Notes under the pieces: generated by a model
Told to the model about the DNA's origin: nothing
The model's database searches: none
The model's input: the letters and a program-made list of their open reading frames with translations, nothing else
In this document: in pieces, positions 1 to 8,195 of the stretch
How the letters are laid out: each line of letters begins with the position of its first letter
Position numbering within the stretch: position 1 is the first letter of the stretch
Program-made: the position numbers and the translations under genes
NCBI GenBank assembly: GCA_019359505.1
Contig: JAHHHD010000020.1
Location: 1-64,000 of the forward strand
Reading direction: 5' to 3'
Length of the DNA stretch: 64,000 nucleotides
Source of the DNA: Drouetiella hepatica Uher 2000/2452
GTDB lineage: Bacteria; Cyanobacteriota; Cyanobacteriia; Elainellales; Elainellaceae

Positions 1-59
1 ATGAACAGAGGTTCAAAGATTTCCCATTCTGCATCAGTGAGGCTGCTGGAATACGGCAT
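1..59 (-). CDS. IS5-type transposase, N-terminal fragment at window edge
   Basis: Starting from the ATG at 59-57 the minus strand reads MPYSSSLTDAEWEIFEPLF and runs off the window. This is the usual N-terminus of cyanobacterial IS5-family (DUF4096-type) transposases, where S-L-T-D-x-E-W opens a helix-turn-helix DNA-binding region. Only 19 residues are visible, so the DDE catalytic domain and intactness cannot be judged. It sits inside the element that interrupts leuA and points in the same direction as leuA. Confidence 0.7.
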   Translation of the reverse strand, partial: MPYSSSLTDAEWEIFEPLF

Positions 60-122
60 AGTTGCTAGATTAGACGGCTTCAAGCACCTTAAAGCAGAAG
101 CCGGAAGATGTCAAATGGGTTC
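1..122 (-). mobile_element. End of an IS5-type insertion sequence (partial)
   Basis: The window opens inside an insertion sequence read on the minus strand. Its terminus is placed at base 122, where the leuA reading frame stops matching the family and sequence starting GAACCCATTTGACATC begins. About 60 bases of leader follow, then a transposase start codon at 59. The rest of the element lies outside the window, so the other inverted repeat and the target duplication cannot be checked. The boundary is inferred from loss of leuA similarity and may be off by a few bases. Confidence 0.7.
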
Positions 123-526
<404 letters not shown>

Positions 527-810
527 TTAGGATTGTGAATCAAATTTTGAAAAGTAACGGCGATCGAATTTTTTGGAAAAATTGCTGTAGGGACTGGGCT
601 ATCAGACTGCCGTAAACTTAAATCGTGATAACCCATAGACAGTCGTAGTGATGCTGCTAGAAACAGAAAATTGAGTTCCATAAGAACCTCTGAGAGAATA
701 GGTAAAGGATAGATCTGCAACGCTAAAAACCATGACAAAGTGGACGGCAGAACACCGACTTTTCCTTTGTCATTTCCGCTAAGAATCCGCCAAGAACAGG
801 TCAACTGGTC

Positions 811-890
811 GGTAGTCCTTGAGGAGTAAGGATTTTTTGTTGCGTAAACAAAGCTCACGCAGCGAAAAATCCTTACCTAAATACCACGAC
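811..890. repeat. Palindromic repeat family A, copy 1
   Basis: The core is an inverted repeat, GTAAGGATTTTTT against AAAAATCCTTAC, at 826-876. It is flanked by GGTAGTCCTTGAGGA on the left and CTAAATACCACGA on the right. The same flanks and arm tips recur at 2589-2667 and, inverted, at 3578-3662. The middle of the hairpin is less perfect than in the other two copies. Confidence 0.75.
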
Positions 891-1160
891 CAACGGGTCA
901 TGCAAGCATGAAGAGTAGAAGAGGAAAGATTGGGGTAGAAAAATTGGGGTTGGGGTAAAAAATTATTTGCGCACAAAGCGCAGTCGGGAAGCACCCGACA
1001 GCAGCAAAAATAGTTGTAGAGACTGCTTTGCGAAATTCATACGAGTACCGTAGTTCAGCACCATCATAGGGGATGATGCCTGAATGGGTCAAGACTTTTC
1101 GGAAACATTTGGCGGTTATGACCTAATGAGCTATGGCTCTAGTGGTCTGCCGATTGTTAC

Positions 1161-1223
1161 TGACGGGTTGGGGTGGATGAGTGGATGAGAGTTTCCCATC
1201 CACTCATCCACCCCAACCCGTCA
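1161..1223. terminator. Perfect 27-bp inverted repeat
   Basis: Bases 1161-1187 are the exact reverse complement of 1197-1223, with a 9-base loop AGAGTTTCC. The arm includes GGGTTGGGGTGGATGAG. It lies just downstream of the photolyase-domain genes, so it could end their transcript, although no U-run follows. Similar GGTGGATGAGTG words recur at 20195-20380. Confidence 0.6.
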
Positions 1224-1241
1224 ACCGTTACCTGACTAATC

Positions 1242-1655
1242 CTAGACCGTCAACCACGATCGCTCATGCTTTCTCCAGTAGCGAGAGAAACGGCGCGGCG
1301 AAGAATGATCCGTGACAGGAAAGATTTCTGGATAGGTTACTAAATCGATCGATTTTTGAAGTTCATTTTGCCAGCCTTTAATCATGTGATTGGGAGTTTC
1401 AGTCGTCACCACTTCACTGATTGCCAGGTCTTTTATGAGCTGCAACAGAACTGCAACCGTTTCACCCTTATAAATTTGAATGGATGGAATTTCTAATAAC
1501 GCTTCATAAATAAACTGAATGCGATGTTTCGCAATATTCTGCGCCTGCAAATAAGGCGCATCAAACACATAAACTTTGGGAGCATCAGCATAGTCTTTGA
1601 CCATCTGATGTTCGGGATTTAGACTATCTTCGTTAAACCAGATTAGAGAAGGCAT
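1242..1655 (-). CDS. Photolyase N-terminal alpha/beta-domain-like protein
   Basis: A 137-residue protein resembling only the N-terminal Rossmann-like domain of photolyases and cryptochromes. It begins PSLIWFNEDSLN (compare the usual LVWFRxDLRxxDN), has a VYVFD strand near residue 28 and an R-x-x-F-I-Y-E-A-L helix, and then the strand-loop IYKGETVAVL that matches the family's RxGxPxxVL. The charged R-x-D-L-R motif of true photolyases is eroded. It lies 34 bases downstream of a gene for the FAD-binding C-terminal domain, so the two halves are separate genes in reversed order and probably cotranscribed. They may form a two-subunit photolyase-like flavoprotein. Activity cannot be judged. The start is ATG at 1655, without a clear Shine-Dalgarno. 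Confidence 0.65.
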   Translation of the reverse strand: MPSLIWFNEDSLNPEHQMVKDYADAPKVYVFDAPYLQAQNIAKHRIQFIYEALLEIPSIQIYKGETVAVLLQLIKDLAISEVVTTETPNHMIKGWQNELQKSIDLVTYPEIFPVTDHSSPRRFSRYWRKHERSWLTV

Positions 1656-1689
1656 AGGAGAGACTTAAGGCTAGATGTGCTAATGCAGA

Positions 1690-2517
1690 CTACTGATACT
1701 GTCCAGGCGATCGCCCGCTCGGTTCCGGCATGTAAGCCCCCTCAAACAATCGTTCTGCCAACTCTTCATAAGAGTAATTAAAGGGATCGCCCTGTTTTGG
1801 ATCACCCGGCAGGAGGGAACCAGCATAGCGTTCTAAATTCTCTCGATTAAAAATGTATGGCTTGGTAGAAAAAGTCGAGGCTACCCACTGCCAGGACAGA
1901 TGATTGCTCGCAAAATCGCCATCAATCAGCAGACTATACATCCAGTCGGCTCCGGCTCTCCAGGACACCTTGCGGAAGTGAACGACATAGCTGGCTAAGT
2001 ACATACGGGCGTGGTTATGCAGATACCCTGTCTCTTTCAGCATATGAATCAGGGTATCCATTGAGGGAATGCCCGTCGTGCCAGCGGCAATGTCTTCAGG
2101 CAGCGATCGCTGATGCTGATTCATCGGCACTTTGGGTTTCTCCATATCCTTGAGAATGCGATCGCCCTCTTCTTCATACACCAGATGGAAGAACGCCCGC
2201 CATGCCAATTCTGAAACAAACGCCTCGACCGACTTGGAGCGTGACTGTTTCAATGCCCATTGCCGCAGTTCCTCTAGCTCCAAACATCCCCGGCTGACAT
2301 AGGGCGACAGCTGGCTGACTTCGCCATCCAGAAAGTTTCGCTGCTTGCCGTATTTCTCTAGCCGAAAGCTTTGCAGCCGAACCAGCCCTGCTGTTCTGCC
2401 TCCCACATGGGGTGAAAGCTCTCCCGAATCTTCTACAAAAGGAAACTCAGATTGCAGATAGGTGGCGATCGCCTCGCGGTCGGCTAACTCTAAGTCAGTG
2501 CGTAGCTGCTGCATCAT
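1690..2517 (-). CDS. Photolyase-type FAD-binding domain protein
   Basis: A 275-residue protein made of the all-helical FAD-binding domain of the photolyase/cryptochrome family. Recognisable blocks are FVSELAWRAFFHLVY (family: F-x-R-E-L-x-W-R-x-F-Y), GIPSMDTLIHMLKETGYLHN, the RMYLASY helix, and the FAD-contacting LLIDGDFASNHLSWQW followed by STKPYIFN. It lacks the N-terminal antenna domain; a separate gene for such a domain follows 34 bases downstream. Without that domain it could act as a flavoprotein DNA-repair or light-sensing subunit. The open frame extends to a TTG at 2532, but ATG codons at 2517 and 2514 are likelier starts. Family membership is clear; the function (CPD, 6-4 or other) is not. 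Confidence 0.82.
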   Translation of the reverse strand: MMQQLRTDLELADREAIATYLQSEFPFVEDSGELSPHVGGRTAGLVRLQSFRLEKYGKQRNFLDGEVSQLSPYVSRGCLELEELRQWALKQSRSKSVEAFVSELAWRAFFHLVYEEEGDRILKDMEKPKVPMNQHQRSLPEDIAAGTTGIPSMDTLIHMLKETGYLHNHARMYLASYVVHFRKVSWRAGADWMYSLLIDGDFASNHLSWQWVASTFSTKPYIFNRENLERYAGSLLPGDPKQGDPFNYSYEELAERLFEGAYMPEPSGRSPGQYQ

Positions 2518-2588
2518 GAAGAATTGTATCAATACTCTCTCATTCTATCTCCATATCGCACAGGGCGTTCTTAATCAAAATAATTCTG

Positions 2589-2667
2589 GGTAGTCCTTAG
2601 GAGGTAAGGATTTTTAGTGGCGTGGGCAAAGTCCGCGCCACTAAAAATCCTTACCTGAATACCACTA
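2589..2667. repeat. Palindromic repeat family A, copy 2
   Basis: A near-perfect hairpin at 2603-2655 whose arm reads GGTAAGGATTTTTAGTGGCG. Its flanks, GGTAGTCCTTAGGA and CTGAATACCACTA, match copy 1 at 811-890. It sits upstream of the photolyase pair in a gap of about 530 bases (2518-3051) that holds no supported gene. Confidence 0.8.
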
Positions 2668-3051
2668 TCTAATCTTGTTTTGCTAGAGACAGAAATTCTA
2701 CAGGGAAACCACTAGGATACGTTTGTCGTAAGTTTTGTCTTAGAAAAGTACAAGGGAGGCAAAAGTCGCTGATCAAAGATTTAGAAGTTCGCAGCAAGGC
2801 AGTGCGGAAAGCCTGTAAGCTAGTCGATTTAGCTTTGCTATTCAGCACTGTCTTCCCAATAAATATTGCGATCGCTACCACGATAACTGCCTAATCTGGC
2901 AATGCCCAAGCTAGCTATTCTGCGAACGAAATCAGCATTTAATCTAATGCTTTTTACCATCTCCACCGTGCTTTGATCATGGACGGAACTTGATGAACAG
3001 AGTAGCTACATTTTCACATCGCTTTAATCTCAGATCAAGGTAAAAATAGTG

Positions 3052-3525
3052 ATGAACATGAAGACCGCGAAACGCGCAATTACAACCGGACTGTTAGGTA
3101 CGAGCCTCTTCTTTGCGGAAGCTAATTTTTCTTCAGCTCACGCAGCTCAGCAGTTTTCTTGCAACGGACAAATGAGTAATGGATGGACTTACTCCGCCGA
3201 GTATTTAGATGGGCGCTTTACCCAAATTCGCTGGCAGCGATCTGGGCAACCGCCTCAGGTATCTCGTCTTACTTTCAAGTCCAATAATGCACAAGGGCAA
3301 CCTATCTATAAAGGAGGTCTATTTGCAGCTGTTACCGTGACACTGGTCGATCTCTCGCGTGGAGATGTTCAAGTAGGCTCACAAATTTCTGTAGGCGTAG
3401 AGGAGTGGGGCTGGTCTAGAGGAAACTGCGGCACTGCATCATCAGATAGTGAGAGTGAAACAGTTTCGCCTAAACTAACTATCTCAACCAGTATTTCTCC
3501 CTACGTCGATCCTAGCGTCTTCTGA
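3052..3525 (+). CDS. Small secreted protein of unknown function
   Basis: A 157-residue protein with an N-terminal export signal: basic MNMKTAKRA, a hydrophobic stretch to about residue 22, and an Ala-rich cleavage region SSAHAAQQ near residue 32. The mature part begins FSCNGQMSNGWTYSAEY and later has a second Cys (RGNCGT), so the pair may form a disulfide in the periplasm. The tail after about residue 125 is Ser/Thr-rich. I do not recognise the family. ATG at 3052 is preferred over the GTG one codon upstream. It stands alone between two family A palindromes. Confidence 0.7.
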   Translation: MNMKTAKRAITTGLLGTSLFFAEANFSSAHAAQQFSCNGQMSNGWTYSAEYLDGRFTQIRWQRSGQPPQVSRLTFKSNNAQGQPIYKGGLFAAVTVTLVDLSRGDVQVGSQISVGVEEWGWSRGNCGTASSDSESETVSPKLTISTSISPYVDPSVF

Positions 3526-3577
3526 CCTCTGGAGCCAAAAGGTTCGACTAGCAAGCGTCTCAACATCTCCTTGAAAC

Positions 3578-3662
3578 AGTGGTAACAGTATTTTAGATAA
3601 GGATTTTTAGCGGTATGGGCTTTGCCCATACCGCTAAAAATCCTTACCTCTTAAGGACGACC
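3578..3662. repeat. Palindromic repeat family A, copy 3 (inverted)
   Basis: A hairpin at 3598-3646 with arm TAAGGATTTTTAGCGGTATG and a TTT loop region. Its right flank, CTCTTAAGGACGACC, is the reverse complement of the left flank of copies 1 and 2, so this copy is inverted. The inner arm (CGGTATGGGC) differs from copy 2 (TGGCGTGGGC), but both arms changed together. It lies between the secreted-protein gene and the convergent fasciclin gene, where it could end both transcripts. Confidence 0.8.
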
Positions 3663-3717
3663 GAAACAGCTACAGAGCCTATCCTTATCAGCAGTGCTTG
3701 ATGTCCTTCCATGACGC

Positions 3718-4119
3718 TCATCCCATCAAAATCACCGTATCGATCACATGAATAATGCCGTTATCTGCGGCAATATCGGCAGTTACAACGGTTGCGTTCT
3801 TGACCTCAAAGCCGTTTGAGCAATTAATGGGAATGGGTGAACCTTCTACTGAGGTGACCGTTCCCAGCTTTGCCAGATCTGCCTGGGTCAATCGCCCGGA
3901 AACCACATGAAATTTAAGAATTCGAGCAAGCTGAGGAATATTTTGCACCAAAGTCTGAATAGTTCCAGGCGGAAGCTTAGCAAAGGCTTCATCATTGGGA
4001 GCGAAGACGGTGAAAGGGCCTGGACTCTTCAGCGTTTCTACCAAACCTGCTGCCTGAACAGCCGTCACTAGCGTTGAGAATGCACCCGCGCTCACTGCAA
4101 TATCTACAATGTCTGCCAT
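3718..4119 (-). CDS. Fasciclin (FAS1) domain protein
   Basis: A single FAS1 domain filling the whole 133-residue protein: [21 protein letters not shown] at the N-terminus, then the conserved [17 protein letters not shown] (H1 box), [10 protein letters not shown], and the C-terminal [11 protein letters not shown] (H2 box). FAS1 domains mediate adhesion and occur in many cyanobacterial small proteins. No signal peptide is visible, so location is uncertain. It stands alone, convergent with the secreted-protein gene upstream. Family assignment is firm; the biological role is unknown. Confidence 0.93.
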   Translation of the reverse strand: MADIVDIAVSAGAFSTLVTAVQAAGLVETLKSPGPFTVFAPNDEAFAKLPPGTIQTLVQNIPQLARILKFHVVSGRLTQADLAKLGTVTSVEGSPIPINCSNGFEVKNATVVTADIAADNGIIHVIDTVILMG

Positions 4120-4260
4120 AGCTCTAAAAATTGCTATAAATTCTACTGACTTACAGTCTAGGTTCTGAAGCCGATCGCATTGTCAGGAAAGTCATTCGAT
4201 TTCTTCAGTCTCACTATAGAGATCAGCCAGGATTTGAAGCACGATCGTAGCCCTTCAAGT

Positions 4261-4387
4261 ATGGCAACCGCCAAGGCGGTTAGGACGGGGACATTCAGGG
4301 TGGGGGCGCTTCGCTCCCTACCCTGAATGTTCTAAGCAACCAGTCCCAAGCAAAACAGTCCCAAGCAAAACAGTCCCAAGCAAACGG
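4261..4387. repeat. Family E palindrome followed by three 15-bp tandem repeats
   Basis: At 4266-4281 is the short palindrome AACCGCCAAGGCGGTT followed by AGGACGGGG. Next comes a longer hairpin at 4291-4330 (arm ACATTCAGGGT). The AACCGCC-GGCGGTT, AGGACGGG, ACATT order recurs at 5831-5893 and, inverted, at 24700-24766. Bases 4341-4385 are three head-to-tail copies of CAGTCCCAAGCAAAA, the last ending in C. Confidence 0.8.
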
Positions 4388-4411
4388 GCAACAGCCATAA
4401 CAGACTACTGC

Positions 4412-5518
4412 TCATCGCTCATCATTGACTGCTAAAGGAATGGTTGCCTGAACAGTCGTCTGCTGACCCACAGCACTCTCGATCGCCAGCCCCCCTCCGT
4501 GCAACTCCAGCATTCGCTTGGCGATAATCAACCCCAACCCAGAACCTTGCTGTTCATAAAAACGGCGATCGAACTGCATGTAGGCTCCCAAACTAGCAAT
4601 TTGCTCTGAAGTCATGCCGCGCCCAGAGTCGGCAATCTGCACCACAAAATTTTGCTCTGTGAGGTAGCTGCTGATCTCAACGACAGTTCCGGGCTGGGAA
4701 AACTTGAAAGCATTACCAATCAGCTCTTCCATGGTTTTTTGCAGCCTAGTGCCTGACATACGCAAATTGGCTTTTTGCAGTTTCAAGGATAGGTCTGCGG
4801 ATCGATCTGCCTGAAGGGCAAGCCGAGCCGCGATTTCGGCAATTTGAGCCTCTCCCCCAAAAGTTTCTCCTGCACACAAAACCGCCCGTCGATCGGGATC
4901 ATGAGCGGCAATCTCAAGCTGGGCATAGCAAAGAAAATTTTGGATTAACCGATAGAGGCGATCGGCTGAGCTATGAATTCCTTCAGCAATTTCTAGAATT
5001 TCGCTACGGCTGATCGACTCATACTCGCCCATCAAGATTTCTGAAAATAGCAGAATGCCGTTAAGAGGCGTATGGAGTTCGTGGGGCAGAAACAGAGCAA
5101 TGTTGTTCCGGAGCGCTTCTAACTGCTGCTGAGATTGGGTACGGAATAGATCGTGCCGTGCAAATCGACTGGCGATCGCTTCCAACAGCTCTTCTGCGGT
5201 GCAGGGTTTGACCAAATAATCATCTGCACCTAAGTTCATGCCATGTCGCAGATCCGTCTTTGTTCCCCTAGCGGTCAAGAAAATGAATGGAATGGTTTTG
5301 ACGATCGGGTTTTGCTGCAAAGTTGATAAGACATGATAGCCATCGACATCAGGCATATTCACATCACAGAGAATGAGGTCGGGTAGATACTCTTGAGCCA
5401 TCTGGATACCTTTAGTGCCTAGGTCAGCGTTCATGACGCCAAACCCTTCAATTTGCAGCAAGTCAGAGATGGATTCTCGAATCATCTGCTCATCTTCAAT
5501 CACCAGGATGGTTTTCAT
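4412..5518 (-). CDS. Response regulator-histidine kinase hybrid
   Basis: A 368-residue soluble two-component protein. Residues 1-120 form a receiver domain: acidic ED pair, phospho-acceptor Asp52 in LILCDVNMP, and Lys104 in YLVKP. It is followed directly by a histidine kinase core with the H-box FLPHELHTPLNG (His146), N-box ELIGNAFKFS and G-boxes IADSGRGM and GSGLGLIIAKRM. The receiver-first order with no membrane segment suggests it is driven by phosphotransfer from another kinase. The H-box reads FLPHELHTPL rather than the commoner SHELRTPL. No partner gene is adjacent. It is transcribed away from the regulator at 6207. Confidence 0.92.
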   Translation of the reverse strand: MKTILVIEDEQMIRESISDLLQIEGFGVMNADLGTKGIQMAQEYLPDLILCDVNMPDVDGYHVLSTLQQNPIVKTIPFIFLTARGTKTDLRHGMNLGADDYLVKPCTAEELLEAIASRFARHDLFRTQSQQQLEALRNNIALFLPHELHTPLNGILLFSEILMGEYESISRSEILEIAEGIHSSADRLYRLIQNFLCYAQLEIAAHDPDRRAVLCAGETFGGEAQIAEIAARLALQADRSADLSLKLQKANLRMSGTRLQKTMEELIGNAFKFSQPGTVVEISSYLTEQNFVVQIADSGRGMTSEQIASLGAYMQFDRRFYEQQGSGLGLIIAKRMLELHGGGLAIESAVGQQTTVQATIPLAVNDER

Positions 5519-5701
5519 GATCTACAAAGCTTTTGAAGCTAAGGGCGGCATTGCTGGAAGCGGGATAAAATTCCTTCATTCGCAGTCCTTCTTCCTTAGG
5601 AAAAGGCAGTTCGGATGGCTTTACACCGGGAGGGTGCAGGAACATCGGTCAAGTCTATAGAGGCGGCTACTTTTCGATTAAAGAGTACGGTACTGGTATT
5701 C

Positions 5702-5754
5702 ATGCAATGATTTTTATGGGGTGAGCTTCGCCCACCCCATAAAAATCATTGCAT
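5702..5754. repeat. Long palindrome (ATGCAATGATTTTTATGGGG arms)
   Basis: An inverted repeat with 22-bp arms, starting ATGCAATGATTTTTATGGGG and closing CATTGCAT, around a loop containing AGCTTCGCC. No second copy with these arms was found in the window, but its architecture (long A/T-rich base, GC-rich tip) matches the other families. Confidence 0.8.
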
Positions 5755-5828
5755 TTCAAGAACTACCAATAATACATTTCAAACAGCGCCCCACAGGCTA
5801 ATTCTATTGAACTTACCTACAATTTATA

Positions 5829-5896
5829 GCAATCGCCGAGGCGGTTAGGACGGGACATTTGGGGTGGGGCGCTGCGCCCCACCCCAAATGTCCTAA
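5829..5896. repeat. Family E palindrome, copy 2
   Basis: AATCGCCGAGGCGGTT (5831-5846) is followed by AGGACG and then a perfect 41-base palindrome at 5853-5893: 20-bp arms beginning GGACATTTGGGG around a single central T. The order of modules is the same as at 4261-4330. Confidence 0.85.
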
Positions 5897-6206
5897 ACAA
5901 ACTGGCGACAGCTATATCTACAAACTAAGGTGTCAAACCTGCGATATCGAATCTTTATTTGAAATCCGGCTCTAAAAAGTTCATTTCCTATAAAACTAAT
6001 TTGAATGAATGCTTTTTCCTTCGGAGATAATACTGAAGTGGAAAGGCAGTTAAGCGGAAAAAGCTGAACTTTCTTCAAGCTCACATTCCCTTCAGAAAAG
6101 GGTCTAAAAGCAAGCAATATAGATTAAAATCACTGGATTCTACATCTACAATAGCCTGATATCTATATAATCTGGATGTAAGACCACCCGTTTAGGAGAA
6201 CCTTCG

Positions 6207-7130
6207 GTGATACATGCTACCTTGCACCAGCTCAAAGTATTTGAGGCAACTGCGAGACATGGCAGCTTTACTAGAGCCGCCGAAGAGCTATTTCTAACCC
6301 AGCCCACAGTTTCAATGCAGGTGAAGCAGCTGACTAAGGCGATCGGTCTGCCGCTTTTTGAGCAGGTTGGCAAGAAGCTCTACCTCACCGATGCAGGGCG
6401 AGAGCTTTTTTCCACCTGTCAAGACATTGCTCAGCGGCTCGATCAGCTAGAGATGACGGTGGCGGATCTCAAGGGCATGAAGCAAGGCAAGCTGAAGTTG
6501 GCAGTTATCACCACCACCAAGTATTTTATGCCGCGCCTCTTGGGGCCTTTTTGTCAGCAGTATCCTGGTATTGATGTGTCGCTGGCCGTCACCAATCATG
6601 AGCGGGTCATCGATCGCCTCGCCAACAATCAAGACGATCTCTATGTCATGAGCCAGCTTCCAGACAGTTGGGATATTAAAGCGCATCCGTTTTTAGATAA
6701 TTCACTGGTTGTCGTTGCGCCCAGCACCCATCCTCTAGCCAGCGAAAAGCAGATTCCCTTGAAGCGGCTGACCGAAGAAATATTTATCATGCGAGAGCCA
6801 GGATCGGGCACAAGGGGCGCATTTCAAAGTTTGCTAGATGCCCATCATCTGACGGTGAAAGTGCGGCTAGAACTGGGCAGCAATGAGGCGATTAAACAGG
6901 CGATCGCTGGAGGTCTAGGGCTATCTGTCCTATCGCGCCACACGCTGATGCTGGATGGCTCTACCAATGAACTCACTATCCTGGACGTTGAGGGCTTCCC
7001 GATTCAGCGACAGTGGTATGTCGTTTATTTAGCAGGTAAGCAGCTTTCGGTGGTGGCAAGCACTTTCTTGGAATATCTTAAGGCAGCAGCGCCTACCGTG
7101 TCTGGGAGCTTTATGAGTCTGCCAGGGTAG
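6207..7130 (+). CDS. rbcR: LysR-family regulator, RbcR/CbbR type
   Basis: A 307-residue LysR-type transcriptional regulator. The N-terminal winged helix (about residues 5-65) includes LHQLKVFEATARHGSFTRAAE and LTQPTVSMQVKQL. The C-terminal substrate-binding fold starts at KGKLKLAVITTTKYF (about residue 90). The protein closely follows the cyanobacterial and plastid RbcR type, which controls RuBisCO and carbon-concentration genes and senses metabolites; no target genes are adjacent except a distant ccmK at 31393. The start is GTG at 6207, supported by AGGAG nine bases upstream; the nearby ATG at 6214 is out of frame. It could be a CcmR-like paralogue, but the DNA-binding domain favours RbcR. 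Confidence 0.88.
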   Translation: MIHATLHQLKVFEATARHGSFTRAAEELFLTQPTVSMQVKQLTKAIGLPLFEQVGKKLYLTDAGRELFSTCQDIAQRLDQLEMTVADLKGMKQGKLKLAVITTTKYFMPRLLGPFCQQYPGIDVSLAVTNHERVIDRLANNQDDLYVMSQLPDSWDIKAHPFLDNSLVVVAPSTHPLASEKQIPLKRLTEEIFIMREPGSGTRGAFQSLLDAHHLTVKVRLELGSNEAIKQAIAGGLGLSVLSRHTLMLDGSTNELTILDVEGFPIQRQWYVVYLAGKQLSVVASTFLEYLKAAAPTVSGSFMSLPG

Positions 7131-7146
7131 AAGCCAGGGCAGGGTG

Positions 7147-7195
7147 AGAAGCCAGGTGTCAGGAGTCAGGTGTCAGGAGTCAGGAGGCAAAGCAG
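7147..7195. repeat. 14-bp tandem repeat CAGGTGTCAGGAGT
   Basis: Two full head-to-tail copies (7153-7166 and 7167-7180) and a partial third lie in the 68-base gap between rbcR and the glycosyltransferase gene, just upstream of its start codon. Confidence 0.8.
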
Positions 7196-7198
7196 GAA

Positions 7199-8176
7199 AT
7201 GCCGCAGATTAGCGTGGTTATTCCGACTTACAACTGCGATCGCTATCTTGCTCAGGCGATCGAGAGTGCGCTGAGTCAGAGTCTTTCCGCTTGCGAAGTG
7301 ATTGTGATTGACGACGGCTCAACGGATGCCACCTCAGAGGTTTTGCGACATTACAAGCCTCAAATCCGGTCAGTGCGCCAAGTGAATCAGGGAGTGGCGA
7401 TCGCCCGCAATCACGGCATTAATCTAGCTCAGGGCAAGTGGGTGGCATTTCTGGATGCGGATGATTTTCTGTTCCCCGATGCGCTGATGGCAAGGGGGGC
7501 GATCGCGGAGTCTAGCTTGAAATCTCACCCCAATCTGGGCATTGTTCATAGCGGCTGGCAGCGGGTGAATGCTGAGGGAGAAGCTCTGATGGCAGTAGAA
7601 CCCTGGCAGCAAGTCCCTCAGCTCAATTTGGAAAGCTGGCTGCGCTGGAAGCCTGTCTTGCCCAGTGCCATGCTGTTTCGGCACGATTGGCTGGTGCGAT
7701 CGGGCGGTTTCGATCCTCGGTTTCCCCCGGCAGAAGATACTGAGCTAGTGCTGCGGCTATCGCAGATGGGCTGTGAGGCAGTGTGGCTGAAGCAAATGAC
7801 CGTCAGCTATCGTCAGCATCAAGACAGCGTCATGCACAAAGGTTTGCCCCAGGCGCGATCGCTGTCTGCTGTCATCGACCATTTTTTTGCCCAGCCCGAT
7901 CTGCCCGAAAGCATTCGCTGGCTGGAGCCACAGGTGCGCTACAACACGCTGATCTGGATCGCCTGGTACTTGCACTACACGGGACACCGTACCGAAATGG
8001 CAGAGTATCTGCGCCGATCGCGCGCCCATTCCAATCACTCGCTGATAGAGGCGATCGTGCACTGGGCAGACAGCTTTACGGCATTTTCGAGGAACTGGGG
8101 CAGCGAATTTGATCCGGTAAAACTGGCGCGATCGGCAGAGTGGCAAGGGTTGGTGAGCGCAATGGGCGATCGGTAA
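7199..8176 (+). CDS. Family 2 glycosyltransferase
   Basis: A 325-residue GT-A-fold glycosyltransferase of family GT2. The N-terminus PQISVVIPTYNCDRYLAQAIESAL is diagnostic, followed by VIVIDDGSTDAT (nucleotide-sugar binding) and the metal-binding FLDADDFL near residue 89. An acidic PPAEDTELVLRLSQMG near residue 180 corresponds to the catalytic-base/acceptor region. It has no membrane segments, so it acts in the cytoplasm on a lipid- or surface-polysaccharide acceptor. Neither donor nor acceptor can be predicted. It follows rbcR on the same strand but is not obviously linked in function. Confidence 0.93.
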   Translation: MPQISVVIPTYNCDRYLAQAIESALSQSLSACEVIVIDDGSTDATSEVLRHYKPQIRSVRQVNQGVAIARNHGINLAQGKWVAFLDADDFLFPDALMARGAIAESSLKSHPNLGIVHSGWQRVNAEGEALMAVEPWQQVPQLNLESWLRWKPVLPSAMLFRHDWLVRSGGFDPRFPPAEDTELVLRLSQMGCEAVWLKQMTVSYRQHQDSVMHKGLPQARSLSAVIDHFFAQPDLPESIRWLEPQVRYNTLIWIAWYLHYTGHRTEMAEYLRRSRAHSNHSLIEAIVHWADSFTAFSRNWGSEFDPVKLARSAEWQGLVSAMGDR

Positions 8177-8195
8177 AACTCAAAACTCTCCTAAC

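Larger units (their letters stand above)
5519..6206. other. Divergent intergenic region with two long palindromes
   Basis: These 688 bases lie between the divergent kinase and rbcR genes. I see no supported gene. Two strong palindromes are present (5702-5754 and 5853-5893). The last 60 bases before 6207 are AT-rich and probably hold the rbcR promoter; AGGAG at 6194-6198 is a good ribosome-binding site. Confidence 0.5.

Noticed and set aside
2669-2881. 70-codon minus-strand frame
   Set aside because: No recognisable domain, no ribosome-binding site, and it starts next to a palindromic repeat.
5893-6117. 74-codon minus-strand frame next to the family E palindrome
   Set aside because: Sequence is not recognisable and it lies in the probable promoter region of rbcR.
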